Source: ZC4RG29 sp964521255 (lineage in GTDB: Bacteria > Bacteroidota > Bacteroidia > Cytophagales > Cyclobacteriaceae). From it: a stretch of 64,000 nt of DNA. Positions 7,550 to 16,636 of this stretch are shown here, piece by piece; the first letter of the stretch is position 1; the number at the start of each line of letters is the position of its first letter. Position numbers and translations under genes: made by a program. The DNA lies in assembly GCA_964521255.1 (NCBI GenBank), contig CAZFRM010000002.1, positions 186,001 to 250,000 on the forward strand. Reading direction: 5' to 3'. A model generated the notes under the pieces. The model ran no database searches, was not told the DNA's origin, and saw only the letters and a program-made list of their open reading frames with translations.

Positions 7550-8956
7550 ATGAGCCGAGCGAAAACATTGTTTGATAAGATTTGGGATGCTCACATCGTG
7601 AAGCACAGCGAAGGATACCCGGATGCTGTGTACATCGACCGTCATTTCATACATGAAGTGACCAGCCCACAGGCCTTTGATGGTTTGCGTAAAAGAGGCG
7701 TAAAGGTTTTTAATGCCGCAAGAACAACCGCCACTGCAGATCATAATGTACCTACCCTTGATCAACACCTTCCCATTAAAGAAGCACTCTCCCGTCACCA
7801 GGTTGAAACACTAAAGAAAAACTGTGAAGAATTCGGTGTAACGATGTACGGTCTCGGCCATCCTTACCAGGGAATTGTTCACATCATCGGCCCTGAACTT
7901 GGTCTTACCCTCCCCGGTATGACTATCGTATGTGGTGATAGCCATACCTCAACGCATGGTGCCTTCGGAAGTATTGCATTTGGAATTGGTACGAGTGAAG
8001 TGGAACAAGTATTGGCAACACAATGCATTTTGCAATACCGCCCCAAGACCATGAAGATCGAAATCAATGGTAAGCTTGGAAAAGGTGTTGTATCGAAAGA
8101 TATTATTCTTTATATCATCGCCAAGATATCAGCAGGTGGGGCTACTGGCTATTTTGTAGAATATGCTGGCGAAGCCATCCGCAGCCTTTCCATGGAAGCA
8201 CGGATGACCATCTGTAACATGAGCATTGAAATGGGTGCACGGGGCGGATTGATTGCTCCTGACGAAACAACCTTCAATTATATCAAAGGAAGGAAGTACG
8301 CTCCTCAAGGTGAGCAGTTCAACAAACTCGTCAAACAATGGAGAGAATTGACAACTGACAAAGATGCGACTTACGATAAAGTATTAACGTACGACGCGGC
8401 TGACATTGCACCGATGATCACCTATGGAACGAATCCAGGTATGGGCATCAAAGTAACAGATCGCATTCCTACCATTGGTGAGCTAAAAGACATCAGTGAA
8501 CAAACATCCTTCAAAAAATCATTGGAGTACATGGGACTTGAGCCCGGTGCCGCTATGCTTGGCAAAGCAGTAGATTACGTTTTCATTGGAAGTTGTACGA
8601 ACGCACGAATCGAAGATCTAAGAATGGTTGCCAATATTGTGAAGGGGAAAAAGAAGGCTGAGAACGTGGAAGTATGGATCGTACCCGGCTCGAAGCAAGT
8701 AGAAGAGCAAGCTATCAAAGAAGGTTTGAATAAGATCTTTGAAGAAGCAGGTTTTCAATTAAGACAGCCAGGATGTTCAGCATGTCTGGCAATGAATGAA
8801 GATAAAATTCCTGCCGGCAAATATTGCATCAGTACTTCCAACAGAAATTTCGAAGGAAGACAAGGCCCGAAGTCAAGAACATTTTTAGCAAGTCCGTTGA
8901 TGGCCGCGGCGGCGGCGATTACTGGTAAGGTTACAGATGTGAGGGAGTTGGTTTGA
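7550..8956 (+). CDS. leuC: 3-isopropylmalate dehydratase large subunit
   Basis: 468 residues, full length for LeuC. With LeuD it isomerises 2-isopropylmalate to 3-isopropylmalate. The aconitase-type 4Fe-4S ligands are visible: Cys in VFIGSCTNARIEDL and the CSACLAMN pair, and the GDSHTSTHGAFG substrate loop lies near residue 130. The start ATG at 7550 begins with MSRAKTLFDKIWDAH, typical of the family. It is the first gene of leuC-leuD-leuB-leuA and lies behind the candidate attenuator. Confidence 0.97.
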   Translation: MSRAKTLFDKIWDAHIVKHSEGYPDAVYIDRHFIHEVTSPQAFDGLRKRGVKVFNAARTTATADHNVPTLDQHLPIKEALSRHQVETLKKNCEEFGVTMYGLGHPYQGIVHIIGPELGLTLPGMTIVCGDSHTSTHGAFGSIAFGIGTSEVEQVLATQCILQYRPKTMKIEINGKLGKGVVSKDIILYIIAKISAGGATGYFVEYAGEAIRSLSMEARMTICNMSIEMGARGGLIAPDETTFNYIKGRKYAPQGEQFNKLVKQWRELTTDKDATYDKVLTYDAADIAPMITYGTNPGMGIKVTDRIPTIGELKDISEQTSFKKSLEYMGLEPGAAMLGKAVDYVFIGSCTNARIEDLRMVANIVKGKKKAENVEVWIVPGSKQVEEQAIKEGLNKIFEEAGFQLRQPGCSACLAMNEDKIPAGKYCISTSNRNFEGRQGPKSRTFLASPLMAAAAAITGKVTDVRELV

Positions 8957-8965
8957 CCCACCCCC

Positions 8966-8982
8966 CGGCCCCCTGAAGGGGG
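8966..8982. repeat. C-rich palindrome between leuC and leuD
   Basis: CCCCCTGAAGGGGG (8969-8982) with an adjoining C-rich run lies in the 54-bp spacer between leuC and leuD. It belongs to the CCCCTxAAGGGG palindromes seen at several places in this window. Confidence 0.55.
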
Positions 8983-9010
8983 AGTTAGAAGATAATTTAA
9001 AGTTTTTTTT

Positions 9011-9595
9011 ATGAGCAAAGAGAAGTTCACAACATTGAAGAGTACGGCGGTTCCGCTGTCTATTGAAAATATTGATACGGATCAAATTATTCCTGCGCGC
9101 TTTCTTAAGGCAACCACACGTGATGGGTTTGGTGAAAACCTTTTTCGCGACTGGCGATATAATAACGACAACTCACCAAAAGATTTTATACTGAACGATC
9201 CAACGTATTCAGGAAAGATATTGGTGGCAGGCAAAAACTTTGGCTGTGGCAGCAGCCGCGAACACGCTGCGTGGGCGATTTCAGATTTTGGTTTTCGTGT
9301 CGTGATCTCCAGTTTCTTCGCCGATATCTTTAAGAATAACGCATTGAATAATGCTGTCCTGCCTGTGACGGTTTCTGATGCTTTTCTGAAAAAGACTTTG
9401 GAGGCAGTAGAGAAAAACCCAAAGACCATCATCACGGTCGATCTTGAAAATCAAAAGGTAACATTAGAAGATGGATCATCAGAATCTTTTGAAATCAACC
9501 AATACAAAAAGACATGCATGACCAATGGCTACGATGATATTGATTACCTGATAAGCTTGCGGGAAGAGGTCAAAAAATTTGAAGCTGTACATTAA
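9011..9595 (+). CDS. leuD: 3-isopropylmalate dehydratase small subunit
   Basis: 194 residues, normal for LeuD. The swivel domain carries NIDTDQIIPARFLK near the N-terminus and the substrate-binding GKNFGCGSSREHAAWAI in the centre. It forms the heterodimer with the LeuC protein encoded 54 bp upstream. Confidence 0.97.
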   Translation: MSKEKFTTLKSTAVPLSIENIDTDQIIPARFLKATTRDGFGENLFRDWRYNNDNSPKDFILNDPTYSGKILVAGKNFGCGSSREHAAWAISDFGFRVVISSFFADIFKNNALNNAVLPVTVSDAFLKKTLEAVEKNPKTIITVDLENQKVTLEDGSSESFEINQYKKTCMTNGYDDIDYLISLREEVKKFEAVH

Positions 9596-9629
9596 TTATT
9601 ACTGATATAAATCTAGTTGAAGATTACAG

Positions 9630-10724
9630 ATGAAAAAAAAGATTACCATACTGCCCGGTGACGGAATAGGAAAAGAAGTTACAACCAGTGGCAAAAAAGT
9701 ATTAGACCAGGTTGCGGAAGCCTTCGGACACGAATTTGTATATGATTATGCAACCATTGGTCACGAGGCCATCGAAGCAACCGGCGAAGCATTGCCTGAA
9801 GAAAGCCTGAATAAAATGAAAAATTCAGACGCTGTACTTTTTGGTGCAGTAGGTCATCCAAAATATGATAACGATCCTACTGCCAAAGTTCGCCCGGAAC
9901 AAGGACTGTTGAAGATGCGAAAGGAACTGGGCTTATATGCTAACCTTCGCCCGATAAAATTATTTGATGAACTTCTTTCCGCCTCCAGCATTAAACCTGA
10001 AATTTTAAAAGGCGCTGATATTCTATTCTTCCGCGAATTAACAGGAGACGTTTATTTCGGTGAACGTGGAAGAAAAGATAACGGTGATACCGCATTTGAT
10101 ACAATGATCTACTCTCGCTACGAAGTAGAACGTATTGCGCACAAAGCATTCAAAGCGGCACAAACAAGAAAGAAGAAATTAACATCTGTTGACAAGGCTA
10201 ATGTTTTGGAAAGCTCAAGACTTTGGCGAGCCGTTGTTCAGGATGTTGCCAAACAATATCCAGACATAGAAGTGGATCATATGTTTGTTGATGCGGCTGC
10301 CATGAAGCTCATTCAAAATCCAAGGAGCTTTGATGTTGTAGTGACCGGAAATCTTTTTGGAGACATTCTTACCGATGAAGCCTCACAGATCGCAGGGTCT
10401 ATGGGTATGCTGGCCTCAGCGTCCATTGGTGATACGGTTGGATTGTATGAACCCATTCACGGAAGCGCTCACGACATTACCGGAAAAGGTGTTGCTAATC
10501 CATTAGCATCGATCTTATCCGCTGCATTGCTCCTGGATATTTCCTTCGGACTAAAAGAAGAATCGGAGGTAATCATCAAGGCAGTAGAAAAAACATTAAA
10601 GAACGGTTATCGCACAAGAGACATTGCTGACGCATCCACATCACAAGAAAAAATTCTTGGGACAGAAGCGATGGGCAACATGGTTTGTGATCATGTGCGT
10701 CTTTTAACAACCGTAAACAGTTGA
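9630..10724 (+). CDS. leuB: 3-isopropylmalate dehydrogenase
   Basis: 364 residues. It oxidises and decarboxylates 3-isopropylmalate with NAD+ to 4-methyl-2-oxopentanoate. It has the beta-decarboxylating dehydrogenase features ITILPGDGIGKEV at the N-terminus, RPEQGLLKMRKELGLYANLRP for substrate binding, FVDAAAMKLIQNP, TGNLFGDILTDEAS for Mg2+ binding and the NAD loop GSAHDITGKGVANPLA. The spacer to leuD is 34 bp. Confidence 0.97.
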   Translation: MKKKITILPGDGIGKEVTTSGKKVLDQVAEAFGHEFVYDYATIGHEAIEATGEALPEESLNKMKNSDAVLFGAVGHPKYDNDPTAKVRPEQGLLKMRKELGLYANLRPIKLFDELLSASSIKPEILKGADILFFRELTGDVYFGERGRKDNGDTAFDTMIYSRYEVERIAHKAFKAAQTRKKKLTSVDKANVLESSRLWRAVVQDVAKQYPDIEVDHMFVDAAAMKLIQNPRSFDVVVTGNLFGDILTDEASQIAGSMGMLASASIGDTVGLYEPIHGSAHDITGKGVANPLASILSAALLLDISFGLKEESEVIIKAVEKTLKNGYRTRDIADASTSQEKILGTEAMGNMVCDHVRLLTTVNS

Positions 10725-10728
10725 CTTT

Positions 10729-10758
10729 AACCTGCCTGCTACAGGCAGGTTTTAAATT
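10729..10758 (+). terminator. Terminator-like hairpin between leuB and leuA
   Basis: AACCTGCCTG and CAGGCAGGTT form a 10-bp perfect stem with a 3-base loop, followed by a T-rich run. It may reduce expression of leuA or be only a repeat of the CTGCCTG family that also occurs at 2418 and in the hairpin element near 43971. Confidence 0.5.
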
Positions 10759-10779
10759 TTGAACTTTAAACTATAAAGC

Positions 10780-11943
10780 ATGAGCCGGAAAATTGAAATC
10801 TTCGACACCACCTTGCGCGATGGGGAGCAGGTCCCCGGATGCCAGCTTTCTACTGATGAAAAGATCGTAGTTGCCAAGGCGCTCGAAGAACTGGGTGTTG
10901 ATATTATTGAGGCAGGATTTCCGATCTCCAGTCCCGGCGACTTTTTGTCGGTAGTGGAAATTTCCAAAGCTGTAAAGACCGGCGTGTGCGGACTGACGCG
11001 CGCAAAGAAAGAAGATATTGATGTAGCAGCCGAAGCATTGCATTATGCCACGCGTAAGCGAATTCACACAGGTCTCGGTTCTTCTGATATTCACATCAAA
11101 CATAAATTCAACACCACTCGCGAGAAAGTTTTAGAACAAGGTGTATGGGCAGTGAAGTATGCGAAGGCCAAAGGCGTGGAAGTAGAATTCTTCGCAGAAG
11201 ATGCAGGCCGCGCTGATCTGGGTTTCCTTGCACAAATGGTGGAGGCCGTCATTGCTGCAGGCGCTGATGTTGTAAATATCCCTGACACTACTGGCTATTG
11301 CTTACCAAATCTTTACGGACAACGCATTAAATATCTCATGGACAATGTTAAGAATGTAGACAAGGCAATTCTCTCTGTTCATTGTCATAACGACCTCGGA
11401 CTTGCTACCGCGAATACTATTTCCGGACTTATAAATGGAGCGGGACAAGCAGAAGTAACGATCAATGGTATTGGCGAACGCGCAGGTAACACTTCATTGG
11501 AAGAAGTAGCGATGATCATGAAGGTGCACAAAGATTTAAATCTCACCACGAACATAAAGGCCGAAAAAATATACGAAGTAAGTCTGCTGGTATCTGAACT
11601 GATGCGCATGCCGGTGCAACCTAACAAAGCTATTGTTGGTGCTAATGCATTTGCTCACTCATCCGGTATTCACCAGGATGGCTTCCTGAAGAACCCTGAG
11701 AACTATGAGATCATCACGCCACAGGAAGTTGGTGTTCCTGCATCTTCCATTGTGCTCACGGCGAGAAGCGGAAGAGCTGCATTGAAGCACAGACTCGAAT
11801 TGTTAGGGTACCAGGTGAACAAACAAGAACTTGATACCATCTACCAACACTTCCTTATTGTTGCCGATCAAAAGAAAACTGTGCATGACGAAGACCTGAT
11901 TACTTTGTGTTCCAATACACCAATTCTTTTGCAGAATAAGTAA
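10780..11943 (+). CDS. leuA: 2-isopropylmalate synthase, short form without regulatory domain
   Basis: 387 residues. It condenses acetyl-CoA and 3-methyl-2-oxobutanoate, the first committed step to leucine. The HMGL-like TIM barrel shows FDTTLRDGEQVPG (catalytic Arg-Asp and metal Asp), the metal-binding HCHNDLGLATAN, GIGERAGNTSLEEV and HSSGIHQDGFLK in the linking subdomain. The usual C-terminal LeuA allosteric domain of about 130 residues is absent: the protein ends soon after the subdomain. This short form is common in Bacteroidota. A homocitrate or citramalate synthase is less likely given the leu operon. Confidence 0.93.
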   Translation: MSRKIEIFDTTLRDGEQVPGCQLSTDEKIVVAKALEELGVDIIEAGFPISSPGDFLSVVEISKAVKTGVCGLTRAKKEDIDVAAEALHYATRKRIHTGLGSSDIHIKHKFNTTREKVLEQGVWAVKYAKAKGVEVEFFAEDAGRADLGFLAQMVEAVIAAGADVVNIPDTTGYCLPNLYGQRIKYLMDNVKNVDKAILSVHCHNDLGLATANTISGLINGAGQAEVTINGIGERAGNTSLEEVAMIMKVHKDLNLTTNIKAEKIYEVSLLVSELMRMPVQPNKAIVGANAFAHSSGIHQDGFLKNPENYEIITPQEVGVPASSIVLTARSGRAALKHRLELLGYQVNKQELDTIYQHFLIVADQKKTVHDEDLITLCSNTPILLQNK

Positions 11944-11956
11944 TCAGAAATCAAGG

Positions 11957-12130
11957 GTTAATAACACACTCACCAGTTCCAAATAATTTCTTGCAGACTT
12001 TTAAGTTTACGTTTGACAACCCCTCCAACACACATGCAACGCCCCCCTTTTCTAAGGGGGATTTGTGTGGGGGTGAGTTGGGGTGCGAGCTGTCCCGATA
12101 ATGTGGGCTTGCTTAATTCAACGACATTGA
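11957..12130. repeat. Degenerate ~150-bp repeat with one terminal inverted repeat
   Basis: The stretch 11957-12105 matches 62996-63152 at most positions (both hold TTTAAGTTTACGTTTGACAA and AACGCCCCCCTTTTCTAAGG). It is followed at 12111-12130 by GCTTAATTCAACGACATTG, the right-hand terminal repeat of the element at 53772-53861. No left terminal repeat is visible. Confidence 0.7.
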
Positions 12131-12153
12131 ATCAGAAACTCTCTTCGGGTATT

Positions 12154-12187
12154 AAAAGGCGTTGAACTTCAACGCCTTTTGTTTTTA
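12154..12187 (+). terminator. Intrinsic terminator after the leu operon
   Basis: AAAAGGCGTTGAA and TTCAACGCCTTTT are perfect complements, followed by GTTTTTAT. It ends transcription from leuA before the FtsX-type gene at 12342. Confidence 0.85.
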
Positions 12188-12341
12188 TATAATGACCGCT
12201 TACGTTCAGATGTGATCAAATACGGACAGCACTGTATACCACACCAGCTAAAACATCGTCTATTCACAGTTACCGGACTTGGCATACAAATGGAATTTCA
12301 AATCCGGCCAACAGAAACCAAACTCATTATTTTGCACCGAT

Positions 12342-14714
12342 ATGATACGGAACTATATAAAAATTGCCATCAGGAATCTTTTCAGGCATAAAGGATTCTC
12401 CTTTATCAATATTGCAGGATTAGCCATCGGGATGGCCTGCACCATTTTTATTCTATTGTGGGTACGGGATGAACTAAGTTATGATCGGTTTCATAAGCAA
12501 GCTGACAACACCTATCGCATCACCGCTTCCCTTCCGGAATTTGACATCCACGCTGCCGTAACTCCCGCACCGCTGGCAGCAGCCATCCAGGATGAGATTC
12601 CGGAAATCAAAAGTGTTCTGAGGCTTAGCGGTAGTAATTCAGATCTGCTCCAGGTAGAAGACCGGATGTTTGAAGAGAAAAAAATATTCTTTGCTGACTC
12701 CAATTTTTTTAAAGTATTCACCTACACTTTTATTGAAGGTGACATGGAGACCGCCCTTCAACTACCTGAAGGAATTGTGATCACAAAAGAAATGGCAAAA
12801 AAGTATTTCGGGAATGAATCCGCCCTCGGTAAAATGATACGTAAAAATCATAAAGATGATTTCACGGTTACCGGCGTCATCGATAATGTACCTTCCGCTT
12901 CTCATTTGCAGTTCGACTTTATTCAACCCATATCTTTCATCGCCCGGACAAACCGCGACTTGCGTGAAAATATTTGGGATAATTACAATTGGTATACATA
13001 CATCGTATTGAACGATAACGCAGACCGATCAGAAGCCTCTCTAAAAAATATCGAGCAACGCATTAATACCATTTATAAAGCAAATGAGCTTTACCTGAAA
13101 GTAAACCTCAGCCTGCAGTCACTTACCGAAATCCATCTTAATCCCAAACCGCTTGCTGATTTTCCGGGGCAGGGCAATAGTCAGTACGTAATTATCCTGG
13201 CAGCCATTGGCCTCATCATTCTTGTGGTGGCTTGTATTAATTTTATGAACCTTGCCACAGCACGTTCCGCAAGAAGAGCGAAGGAAGTAGGACTCAGAAA
13301 GGTAGCCGGTGCCGTGAAATCACAACTTGTCGGTCAATTTCTCGCTGAGTCATTTTTAATTTCATTCCTTGCTTTATGTATTGCCGTTGCCCTTGTGCTT
13401 GCGTTGTTACCTTTCTTCAACACTATTTCCGGCAAGGAATTCACGCTTGAAGTCTTAGATCAGAAATTAATTCTCGGCGCTGTTGCTCTCGCTTTAGTAG
13501 CAGGGCTATTGTCCGGAAGTTATCCGGCGCTTTTCCTGTCAAGCTTTTTGCCGGCAACGGTGTTAAAGGGAAATCTGAAATCCGGTGCAGCGAACAGCAT
13601 CTTTCGTAATGCCTTGGTTGTGATTCAATTTTCAATTTCGATTTCATTACTGGTAGGTACAGCCGTTGTCTACAATCAATTACAATTCATACAGAACAGG
13701 AACCTGGGCTTCGATAAAGAGAATCTGATTTATGTTCCAATGACCGGTGAACTATGGGGAAAATATCAGGCGTTCCGAACCGAGCTTGAACGAAATCCAC
13801 TTACCAAAGATTTTTCCTTTGTCGGTGATCTTCCAACCAACTTAACAAACGGTACTGTCAATGTGCAGTGGGAAGGAAAAGATCCGGACAGCCAACCGTT
13901 GTTCTGTAACATTGCCATTGATGAAAATTTCTTTGATGTATTTCATACTACATTGCTGGCCGGTCGTGGTTTCTCAAAAGAATTCACGGCCGATACAGCT
14001 AATCTCATCGTCAATGAAAAAACGCTTTCCATCATCGGTATGGACGTAGATAATGCAATAGGCAAACCGTTATCGCTATGGGATAAAAAAGGAGTTATTG
14101 TCGGAGTAGTAAAAGATTTCAACTTCAAACCCATTCAGCAACCCATCGAGCCATTGCTACTCCGATTAAATACCTGGGGAGGAAACGCAGTGGTGCGTGC
14201 ACAATCCGGAGAGACGGAAGCCACCATAAGGGAGCTGGAAAAAATCTGTAAAGAGCTCAATCCAGGTTATCCGTTTTCATACAATTTTCTTGATCAGGAC
14301 CTGGCCAACCTGTACAAAGCAGAACAACGGCTAGGCGATTTGTTCAATGTATTTGCCGTGCTGGCGATTTTCATATCCTGCCTTGGGTTGTATGGATTAT
14401 CCGCCTTTCTTGCCGAACGGCGCATCAAGGAGATTGGTGTACGTAAAGTATTAGGGGCATCTGTTCCTGGCCTTGTGTATTTGCAATCACAAAATTTTAC
14501 AAAATCCATAGTGATCTCGATGATCATTGCCACGCCACTCGCCTGGTTTGCCATGAACCAATGGCTGGATGGCTTTGCATATCACGTTGATATCCATTGG
14601 AGCATTTTTGTTTTTGCCTTCTTCACGGCATTATCAATCGCGTTATTTACAGTAAGCTACGAATCGATCAAGGCAGCACTGACCAATCCAGGTGAATCAT
14701 TACGAAATGACTAA
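12342..14714 (+). CDS. MacB/FtsX-type ABC transporter permease
   Basis: 790 residues from ATG 12342 (MIRNYIKIAIRNLFRHKGFS is the canonical start). A frame-only extension to a TTG at 12279 is discounted. The order is: membrane helix at 20-42, periplasmic MacB core domain to about 260, an FtsX domain with three helices (VIILAAIGLIILVVACINFM, with ARRAKEVGLRKVAGA on the cytoplasmic side), a second periplasmic domain, and a second FtsX domain ending with RIKEIGVRKVLGAS and three helices. This duplicated form is typical of Bacteroidota. These proteins transmit ATPase-driven movement to the periplasm and are often linked to antimicrobial peptide or lipoprotein export. No ATPase gene is adjacent. 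Confidence 0.92.
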   Translation: MIRNYIKIAIRNLFRHKGFSFINIAGLAIGMACTIFILLWVRDELSYDRFHKQADNTYRITASLPEFDIHAAVTPAPLAAAIQDEIPEIKSVLRLSGSNSDLLQVEDRMFEEKKIFFADSNFFKVFTYTFIEGDMETALQLPEGIVITKEMAKKYFGNESALGKMIRKNHKDDFTVTGVIDNVPSASHLQFDFIQPISFIARTNRDLRENIWDNYNWYTYIVLNDNADRSEASLKNIEQRINTIYKANELYLKVNLSLQSLTEIHLNPKPLADFPGQGNSQYVIILAAIGLIILVVACINFMNLATARSARRAKEVGLRKVAGAVKSQLVGQFLAESFLISFLALCIAVALVLALLPFFNTISGKEFTLEVLDQKLILGAVALALVAGLLSGSYPALFLSSFLPATVLKGNLKSGAANSIFRNALVVIQFSISISLLVGTAVVYNQLQFIQNRNLGFDKENLIYVPMTGELWGKYQAFRTELERNPLTKDFSFVGDLPTNLTNGTVNVQWEGKDPDSQPLFCNIAIDENFFDVFHTTLLAGRGFSKEFTADTANLIVNEKTLSIIGMDVDNAIGKPLSLWDKKGVIVGVVKDFNFKPIQQPIEPLLLRLNTWGGNAVVRAQSGETEATIRELEKICKELNPGYPFSYNFLDQDLANLYKAEQRLGDLFNVFAVLAIFISCLGLYGLSAFLAERRIKEIGVRKVLGASVPGLVYLQSQNFTKSIVISMIIATPLAWFAMNQWLDGFAYHVDIHWSIFVFAFFTALSIALFTVSYESIKAALTNPGESLRND

Positions 14715-14863
14715 GGGAATGTCATTAAGTTATGGGGAATACAGTTATTACACTAAGGCCAAGAAGCTCAAGGTTACACGGTGGTATTTTCTTTGCGATT
14801 TCCTTGCGGAAAACACTTTGCGTGAAAAGGCATTCATACATAAAGGCTTTGTCAAATTTAAAT

Positions 14864-14996
14864 AGCTACTGAAATGCTAATTGTTCACGCAAAAAAATCG
14901 CGAAGATAACACGCAAAGAAAACGCAAAGGGTTAAGAGCAGAATGACTCTTGCGGGCTTTGCGAAAATACTTAGCGCCCTTTGCGTGAAATTTTTC
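14864..14996. repeat. Repeat family R2, copy 1
   Basis: About 130 bp that match 50120-50239: both start with AGCTACTGAAATGCT, contain GTTCACGC near the left and CTTTGCGTGAAATTTTTC at the right, and share GGGTTAAGAGCAGAATGA. The left and right parts are partly complementary (TTCACGC...GCGTGAA). It touches the 3' end of the AGCS transporter gene. Confidence 0.75.
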
Positions 14997-14997
14997 G

Positions 14998-16401
14998 TTA
15001 ACCGGGTTTTCGTTTATGGGCAATCGAAGAAAAATATCTTTTAGCCTCTTGCCTGACTTTAGGTGCCAGCATAAAACCTGAAAGCATAGTGGGGATGGCC
15101 ATCAAAGCAAATGCAATGTCGATAATGTTTAACACCAATTCCATCGAAACGATAGCGCCTAATACGATGGTGAAAATATAAACGTAGTCGTACCACCGGC
15201 TTTCCTTTACACCTACCATGAAGGCCAGCGCTTTTCTTCCGTAGTAGCTGTAAGAAAATAAAGCGCTGAGAGCAAAAATGAAAACACAAATCAACAAGAT
15301 GAGATCACCGCCATAGGGAAATCCTTTGCGATAGGCAAGCGATGTGAGCGTTATGCCGCTAACTCCTTCGGTCTTCCATACATCGGTTACTAAAATTGCC
15401 AACGCAGTAAAAGAACATGACAACAAAGTATCAATAAGAGGACTTAACATAGACACTAATCCTTCCCTAACAGGTTCATTACTTTTGGAAGCGCCCATAG
15501 CCATTGGCGCTGTGCCTAGTCCGGCCTCGTTAGAAAAAGTAGCACGTCGTACACCTAACATAATAATGCCACCAAAAACACCACCCAGGAAAGGATCGCC
15601 ATGAAAATGATCAGCCGCGAAGGCATCTGTAAAAATCAATTTAAAGTAATGCGGTACACGATCTGCATAGTTAAATAGAATAACAGCGGTAGATAAAAAA
15701 TGCAAAATTATCATTGTTGGCACCATTCTTCCAGCCCAATTACCGATGCGTTGTATACCACCAATGATAACAACGGAAGCCAGCAATGCAATCACCAGCC
15801 CGATTAGTAGTTTAAGGATGCTGATAGAAGTGCCTGCAATAAAAATTTCTTTTATACCATAAGGTTTAAATCCAATATCCACCAGGGCTTGCGTAAGTTG
15901 ATTAGCCTGAAAGATGGGGAGACATCCGATCATGCAGCAAATGCAAAACATATTGGCAAGCGGCCACCATTTCCTGCCCAGGCTTTGCCGTATCACATAC
16001 ATTGGACCACCTTGCACTTCACCCAGTGAGTCTTTGCCTCTGTACAAACTCGCCAGCGTACTTGTATAGAAGTTGGTTGACATGCCTATCAAAGAAGTGA
16101 CCCACATCCAGAACATTGCTCCCGGCCCACCTAAGGCGATAGCCGCTGCAACACCAGCAAGATTACCCATACCCACCGTTGAAGCAAGTGCAGTTGATAA
16201 TGCTTTGTAAGCACTTATCTGACCGGGCGCATTTTTATCATCATACTTTCCCTGTAAGAGCTGAATAGAATGCCTGAAGTACTTGTACTGCACAAATCCG
16301 GAATGGAACAAAAAGAAGAGACCTCCTCCAATAATAAGAAATAGAACCGGCCACCAGATTAAAGCGGCTGCATCAGATAAAAAATTTTGAAATGAACTCA
16401 A
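14998..16401 (-). CDS. Sodium:alanine symporter family protein (AGCS)
   Basis: 467 residues with about ten membrane helices. It imports alanine or glycine with Na+. Family signatures seen are STALASTVGMGNLAGVAAAIALGGPGAMFWMW near residues 67-100, GEVQGGPMYVIRQSLG, and RRATFSNEAGLGTAPMAMGAS near residue 285. The start appears to be TTG at 16401, since no ATG lies near the beginning of the conserved region. The C-terminus is short and basic. It has no operon partner. Confidence 0.93.
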   Translation of the reverse strand: MSSFQNFLSDAAALIWWPVLFLIIGGGLFFLFHSGFVQYKYFRHSIQLLQGKYDDKNAPGQISAYKALSTALASTVGMGNLAGVAAAIALGGPGAMFWMWVTSLIGMSTNFYTSTLASLYRGKDSLGEVQGGPMYVIRQSLGRKWWPLANMFCICCMIGCLPIFQANQLTQALVDIGFKPYGIKEIFIAGTSISILKLLIGLVIALLASVVIIGGIQRIGNWAGRMVPTMIILHFLSTAVILFNYADRVPHYFKLIFTDAFAADHFHGDPFLGGVFGGIIMLGVRRATFSNEAGLGTAPMAMGASKSNEPVREGLVSMLSPLIDTLLSCSFTALAILVTDVWKTEGVSGITLTSLAYRKGFPYGGDLILLICVFIFALSALFSYSYYGRKALAFMVGVKESRWYDYVYIFTIVLGAIVSMELVLNIIDIAFALMAIPTMLSGFMLAPKVRQEAKRYFSSIAHKRKPG

Positions 16402-16540
16402 TTGATCGGCGAGTAGGATGCTAAAATAAGCAAAGTCTTAACGAATTGACGATAGAAGGTTATGAATTTGACTCCATAGTCAAAATTCAGCCTTATCTCC
16501 TAGTGTCATGTCAACAATAAAGTTTCATGCCTCCTACGCA

Positions 16541-16597
16541 GCCCCTAACCCCTAAAGGGGCATTCCTGCGCGCTGTTTCCCTTTAGGGGCTAGGGGC
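16541..16597. repeat. CCCCTAAAGGGG-type inverted repeat
   Basis: GCCCCTAACCCCTAAAGGG at 16541-16559 and its complement with one mismatch at 16579-16597 flank a 19-base loop. It lies between two minus-strand genes and may act as a terminator for the upstream gene. Confidence 0.7.
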
Positions 16598-16636
16598 AAG
16601 CGATGGATGAACCGTTAACTCAAATATGACACGACT

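Noticed and set aside
12179..12391. Small frame after the leu terminator
   Set aside because: It begins inside the terminator tail, has no recognisable features and overlaps the FtsX gene start.
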